Source: Armatimonadota bacterium (GTDB lineage: Bacteria > Armatimonadota > Abditibacteriia > CG2-30-59-28). From it: a stretch of 17,148 nt of DNA. Below the pieces are notes generated by a model that made no database searches, was not told where the DNA came from, and worked only from the letters and a program-made list of their open reading frames with translations. This document shows positions 14,204 to 17,148 of the stretch, in pieces (positions within the stretch are counted from its first letter, which is position 1; each line of letters begins with the position of its first letter). Both the position numbers and the translations under genes were made by a program. The stretch spans positions 1 through 17,148 of the forward strand of contig JACQGJ010000327.1 of NCBI GenBank assembly GCA_016199605.1, in the 5' to 3' direction.

Positions 14204-15010
14204 ATGAGAGCGGTCAAACTACTGAGTATCGCAACGGTCGTTGCAGGTATGGTGTTGCTGACCCACGGCAGCCTGAGAAGCGCGGCGGATGATGTGCCGT
14301 ACGTGGGCTCTGGCAAGTGTAAGATGTGCCACAAGAAGATATTCGATCCATGGTCGAAGACCAAGCACGCCTTGCTCAAGATCGAGGAGGCTGACTCCGA
14401 AGGGATGAAGCACCGAAAAGTGACCGGCTGTGACGCCAACGGTCAGCCGATCGAGATAGGCGTTGCTTGTGAGTCCTGCCACGGCCCCGGCGGCGCGCAT
14501 ATCAAAGCGAACACGGAAACACGCAAAACGACTATCGTGAACGGCACCCGTCTGGATCCTCCTGCCAGAGAAGCCATGATCTGCGCGCAGTGTCATGCAG
14601 CGGGTAAGTCTAAGCCCCCTCCCGATGCCGTAGACGGGACATGGAAAGAGAAAGACTACCCCGACAGATACAAACCGGGGGACGATCTTAAGGCTACGTT
14701 CACAGTTGAGCAAGCGGACAAGCATAGCAAGCAGTCGATCTATTCCGAGTGGGTGAATTCGAAGCATTCGGAGAAGAACGTCGGGTGCCCTAAATGCCAT
14801 GATCCTCACGGAGGAACCGACCAACCGCATCAGTTGAAGGGCCCCGTAAACGATATTTGCGGCGGGTGCCACGAAAAAGAGAAGGACATCAAAACCCACC
14901 AGCCTGAGGCTCCAGCAGCCGCTACAAGCTGCAGCAACTGCCACATGCCTGACGGCGTCCATCTGTTTACAAAAGAGGCCGCCAAGGAAGGCATGGCTAA
15001 GGTGAAGTAG
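14204..15010 (+). CDS. Hexaheme periplasmic cytochrome, c554-like
   Basis: A 268-residue protein with a Sec signal peptide (hydrophobic 5-21, cleavage near RSAADD). Six CXXCH sites lie at 39, 89, 127, 195, 219 and 243. The start of the mature protein (YVGSGKCKMCHKKIFDPWSKTKHA) follows the cytochrome c554 pattern, and CESCHGPGGAH at 89 provides the usual distal His. A Lys-rich surface suggests a soluble partner. AAAGGAG lies directly upstream. As the last gene before the terminator, it probably shuttles electrons between the inner-membrane complex and the decaheme conduit, but an extracellular location cannot be excluded. Unlike the other three cytochromes here it has no CX4CH site. Confidence 0.87.
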   Translation: MRAVKLLSIATVVAGMVLLTHGSLRSAADDVPYVGSGKCKMCHKKIFDPWSKTKHALLKIEEADSEGMKHRKVTGCDANGQPIEIGVACESCHGPGGAHIKANTETRKTTIVNGTRLDPPAREAMICAQCHAAGKSKPPPDAVDGTWKEKDYPDRYKPGDDLKATFTVEQADKHSKQSIYSEWVNSKHSEKNVGCPKCHDPHGGTDQPHQLKGPVNDICGGCHEKEKDIKTHQPEAPAAATSCSNCHMPDGVHLFTKEAAKEGMAKVK

Positions 15011-15070
15011 AGCGCCGGTAACTACCGGACCAGTGTCCTACCACCGACACAACTCAAGACGTTGAACGGG

Positions 15071-15106
15071 AGGCGGCACGTGAGGCCCAATCACGTGCCG
15101 CCTTTT
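15071..15106 (+). terminator. Strong intrinsic terminator of the porin-cytochrome operon
   Basis: A 12-base perfect stem, GGCGGCACGTGA (15072-15083) with TCACGTGCCGCC (15091-15102), closes a 7-base loop and is followed by TTTTA; the A at 15071 can add one more pair. It separates the outer-membrane unit from the following inner-membrane cytochrome unit, which implies separate control. A smaller CCGGT-N4-ACCGG hairpin lies at 15015-15028. Confidence 0.88.
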
Positions 15107-15201
15107 AGCGTCAAAAGCACACTGAAAGACACCTCCCCGTAGGCGAATCTCTTGAACGGACACCAAGTGGAGCGCAACTTAGTTCACGATCACAGCAAGG
15201 G

Positions 15202-16527
15202 GTGTATTCATTGAACCGCAAGCATGGCAGCAGGAGTTGCCGTCCTTGTCGCGCAGGGAACGCGGTGGCCTGGTGGGGAGTGTTGGGGATCTTGTCCTCG
15301 GTCCTCCGTGCTACCACCGTCCTCGCGGCTACAAATAGCGAATGCCTATACTGTCACAGCAGCAAACTTCCCGTTCGACGCATCGATCCCGCGCTTACGC
15401 TTGATCCCTCGACCTACTCCGCTTCGGTTCACGGGAAACACATTACGTGTGACGGCTGTCACGTGGGCGTCGGCACGGATCTTCTGTCACACAAGGACGC
15501 CAACACACCCGTCCAGTGTATTCGCTGTCATGGTCAGAAAGACTCCGTCGTCCCCGAGCAGTATCGTGATCGGTACGACAGCATCCACCGACGACCACGC
15601 AAGGCGGGAGTGTCGGAGGTTCCCACCTGCAAGGACTGTCATGGCGATCACGACATTGAAGCTCCGAGCTTGATGGATTCGCGAGTAAACAAGGTGAACA
15701 TACGCGTCACGTGCGGGAAATGTCACGGGAGCCCCGGGTCCGATATTGCTCACAAAGCTCCACAAACCGCGGTCGACTACGACAAGAGCTTTCACGGACG
15801 CAAAGAGAACCACCCGGGACTGCGTACCGCAACCTGCACGGATTGTCACCTGCCCCACAATCCGAAGGCAAAAGCCTCCACCGAGCCGATTGACAAGGTC
15901 GACATCCCCGGGATCTGTGGCAGGTGTCACCCGGGGATTTACAGCGAATACCGGAGCACCATTCACGGGCGGGACCTGGCGCGGGGAATCAAGGACGTGC
16001 CGGCGTGTACTGACTGTCATGGTGAGCACACGATTCGGCCTCCTTGGGAAGCTGCGTCCTCCGTGAGTCCCCTGCACGTTGTAAGGACCTGCACCAAGTG
16101 TCACGAGAACAAGCGTATCTTGAGACAGTATGGACTTCCCGCCGGACGCTATTCCACTTACCGTGATTCCTTCCACGGGATATCGAATCGGTTTGGGGAT
16201 GTCAGGGCTGCAAACTGCGCCAGTTGCCACACGGCACACCGCATCCTCCCGGCCAGCGATCCCCAGTCTTCGGTGAATCCTGCCAACCGTGTGAAAACCT
16301 GCGGGCAGCACGATTGTCACGAAAAGGCCACTGAGAACTTCGCTAAGGGAACGGTGCATCTGGCTCCCTCGCAAAGCTCCGATGCTGTCGTCTACTGGGT
16401 GGGGCTTTGTTACAAGGGAATGGTCTTAGGCACCATCTCCTTGTTCGTCGGCTTGATCCTCCTGGACTTGAGCAAGCGCGTTCGTCTCCGCGAAAAGCAC
16501 GGTCCCGAGGGAGGCGAGGCGGAATGA
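15202..16527 (+). CDS. Membrane-anchored 11-heme cytochrome c, partner of cytochrome b
   Basis: A 441-residue protein with a signal peptide (basic n-region, hydrophobic 22-35, cleavage near VLAATNS). Ten CXXCH sites lie at 48, 83, 106, 143, 171, 212, 239, 269, 297 and 339, plus CX4CH at 367-373 (CGQHDCH). Modules repeat with a SxHG histidine (SVHGK, SFHGR, STIHGR, SFHGI) that is a likely distal ligand. One C-terminal membrane helix (about 397-422) is followed by a basic cytosolic tail, so the hemes face the periplasm. The start is uncertain: GTG at 15202, or TTG at 15211, which has AAGGGG 8 bases upstream. It overlaps the cytochrome b gene (ATGA). This pairing resembles the Cbc-type quinol:cytochrome c complexes of Geobacter, so a role as inner-membrane quinol dehydrogenase output is inferred. 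Confidence 0.88.
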   Translation: MYSLNRKHGSRSCRPCRAGNAVAWWGVLGILSSVLRATTVLAATNSECLYCHSSKLPVRRIDPALTLDPSTYSASVHGKHITCDGCHVGVGTDLLSHKDANTPVQCIRCHGQKDSVVPEQYRDRYDSIHRRPRKAGVSEVPTCKDCHGDHDIEAPSLMDSRVNKVNIRVTCGKCHGSPGSDIAHKAPQTAVDYDKSFHGRKENHPGLRTATCTDCHLPHNPKAKASTEPIDKVDIPGICGRCHPGIYSEYRSTIHGRDLARGIKDVPACTDCHGEHTIRPPWEAASSVSPLHVVRTCTKCHENKRILRQYGLPAGRYSTYRDSFHGISNRFGDVRAANCASCHTAHRILPASDPQSSVNPANRVKTCGQHDCHEKATENFAKGTVHLAPSQSSDAVVYWVGLCYKGMVLGTISLFVGLILLDLSKRVRLREKHGPEGGEAE

Positions 16528-17148
16528 CAGCGAAAAGGAACGATGGAATACGCGAACAGCGCCACTTCAAGCGTTTTTCCCTCAATCAGCGAATCCAGCA
16601 CATCGTGTTGATGATCTGCATGGCCACACTGATCGTCACAGGAATGCCGGTGTTCTACAGCGAGGTCCCCACCGCTCGACTGGTGGTCCAATTCATGGGA
16701 GGTATTGGGTTGCGCGGCGCCTTGCACCGGGCGGCGGCCCTGGTCCTGCTCGCCCTGGCAGGTTACCATCTCCTCTACGCCCTCCTGTCGGTGCGAGGGC
16801 GGCAGGAGTTCCTCGCGTTGATGCCGGAGCGCAAGGATCTTGACGACGCCAAGAGTCTCCTCCGGTACTACTTCACCGGCTCGACCGAACGGCCCCAGTT
16901 CGGACGCTTCAGCTTCTATGAGAAGTTTGAGTATCTGGCTGTGGGATGGGGCATGGTGGTCATGGGGCTTACCGGCCTGATGTTGTGGTTCCCCGAGAAG
17001 GCAATGCTCTTTCTCCCCAAATGGATGATGGATGTTGCCAGAGTCATCCACAGCTACGAGGCGCTCCTGGCCTTCCTGAGCATCATCATCTGGCATTTCT
17101 ACAACGTACACCTCGGCCCACACGTGTTCCCCATGAGCGTCACCTGGC
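16524..17148 (+). CDS. Cytochrome b, formate dehydrogenase gamma/Cbc-type (right end cut by window)
   Basis: Open to the window edge: 208 residues are visible. Membrane helices lie at about 24-44, 66-90, 136-155 and 172-191. Histidines within or next to helices (H26 in RIQHIVLM, H68 in LHRAAALVLL, H82 in GYHLLYAL, then VIHSYEALLAFL and WHFYNVHLGPHVFP) are the expected heme b ligands of the diheme cytochrome b561/FdhI family. RFSFYEKFEYLAVGWG is a segment typical of this family in multiheme-linked complexes. The ATG overlaps the stop of the 11-heme gene by four bases, with GGAGG close upstream, so the two are translationally coupled and likely form one complex oxidising or reducing quinone. 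The C-terminus and any further subunits lie beyond the edge. Confidence 0.88.
   Translation, partial: MTAKRNDGIREQRHFKRFSLNQRIQHIVLMICMATLIVTGMPVFYSEVPTARLVVQFMGGIGLRGALHRAAALVLLALAGYHLLYALLSVRGRQEFLALMPERKDLDDAKSLLRYYFTGSTERPQFGRFSFYEKFEYLAVGWGMVVMGLTGLMLWFPEKAMLFLPKWMMDVARVIHSYEALLAFLSIIIWHFYNVHLGPHVFPMSVTW

Noticed and set aside
14219..14962. Minus-strand frame of 247 residues opposite the hexaheme gene
   Set aside because: Antisense to six CXXCH motifs and a signal peptide; no domain visible.
1..17148. CRISPR arrays, tRNA or rRNA genes
   Set aside because: No regularly spaced repeats, and no cloverleaf or rRNA-like segments were noticed on either strand by eye.

Overview
This window reads as a chromosomal segment of a GC-rich, Gram-negative environmental bacterium. 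Gram-negative structure is implied by signal peptides, a lipobox, an outer-membrane beta-barrel and periplasmic multiheme cytochromes. The phylum cannot be fixed from the sequence alone; anaerobic or metal-cycling groups such as Acidobacteriota, Desulfuromonadota-like or NC10/Rokubacteria-like lineages are all possible. No rRNA, tRNA, CRISPR array or intact transposase was seen.

Positions 1-6600 hold a signalling block on the minus strand. It contains an N-terminal-HTH/receiver fusion protein, a 1144-residue multi-PAS membrane histidine kinase, a single-domain Rcp1-type response regulator, and a receiver-PAS protein that runs off the left edge. A plus-strand antitoxin/MazF-type toxin pair, with the toxin frameshifted, is wedged between the kinase and the single-domain regulator. 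Intergenic palindromic elements lie at 807-891 and 2129-2256.

Positions 6600-9360 are an accessory island on the plus strand: a Phd-type antitoxin with a VapC PIN toxin, then a MNT nucleotidyltransferase antitoxin with a HEPN toxin. Recognisable sigma70-type promoters precede both modules. Diverged repeat copies (27 bp and 77 bp) lie between and around them. A long inverted repeat sits directly against the MNT ribosome binding site.

Positions 9360-17148 are the most striking part: an apparent extracellular electron transfer locus. A promoter and a structured leader with mutually exclusive hairpins (attenuator-like) precede a MtrA/DmsE-like decaheme cytochrome, a MtrB/PioB-like outer-membrane barrel, an octaheme lipoprotein with a long non-heme C-terminal domain, and a hexaheme c554-like cytochrome. 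A strong intrinsic terminator closes this unit. A second unit follows: an 11-heme membrane-anchored cytochrome translationally coupled (ATGA overlap) to a diheme-type cytochrome b that continues past the right edge.

Together the two units encode about 35 c-type heme sites. They form a plausible path from membrane quinol (cytochrome b plus 11-heme protein), through the periplasm (hexaheme and decaheme), across the outer membrane (barrel-embedded decaheme), to a surface lipoprotein. Three of the four c-type cytochromes each carry exactly one CX4CH heme motif among otherwise canonical CXXCH sites. Direction of electron flow and terminal acceptor or donor cannot be told from the sequence.
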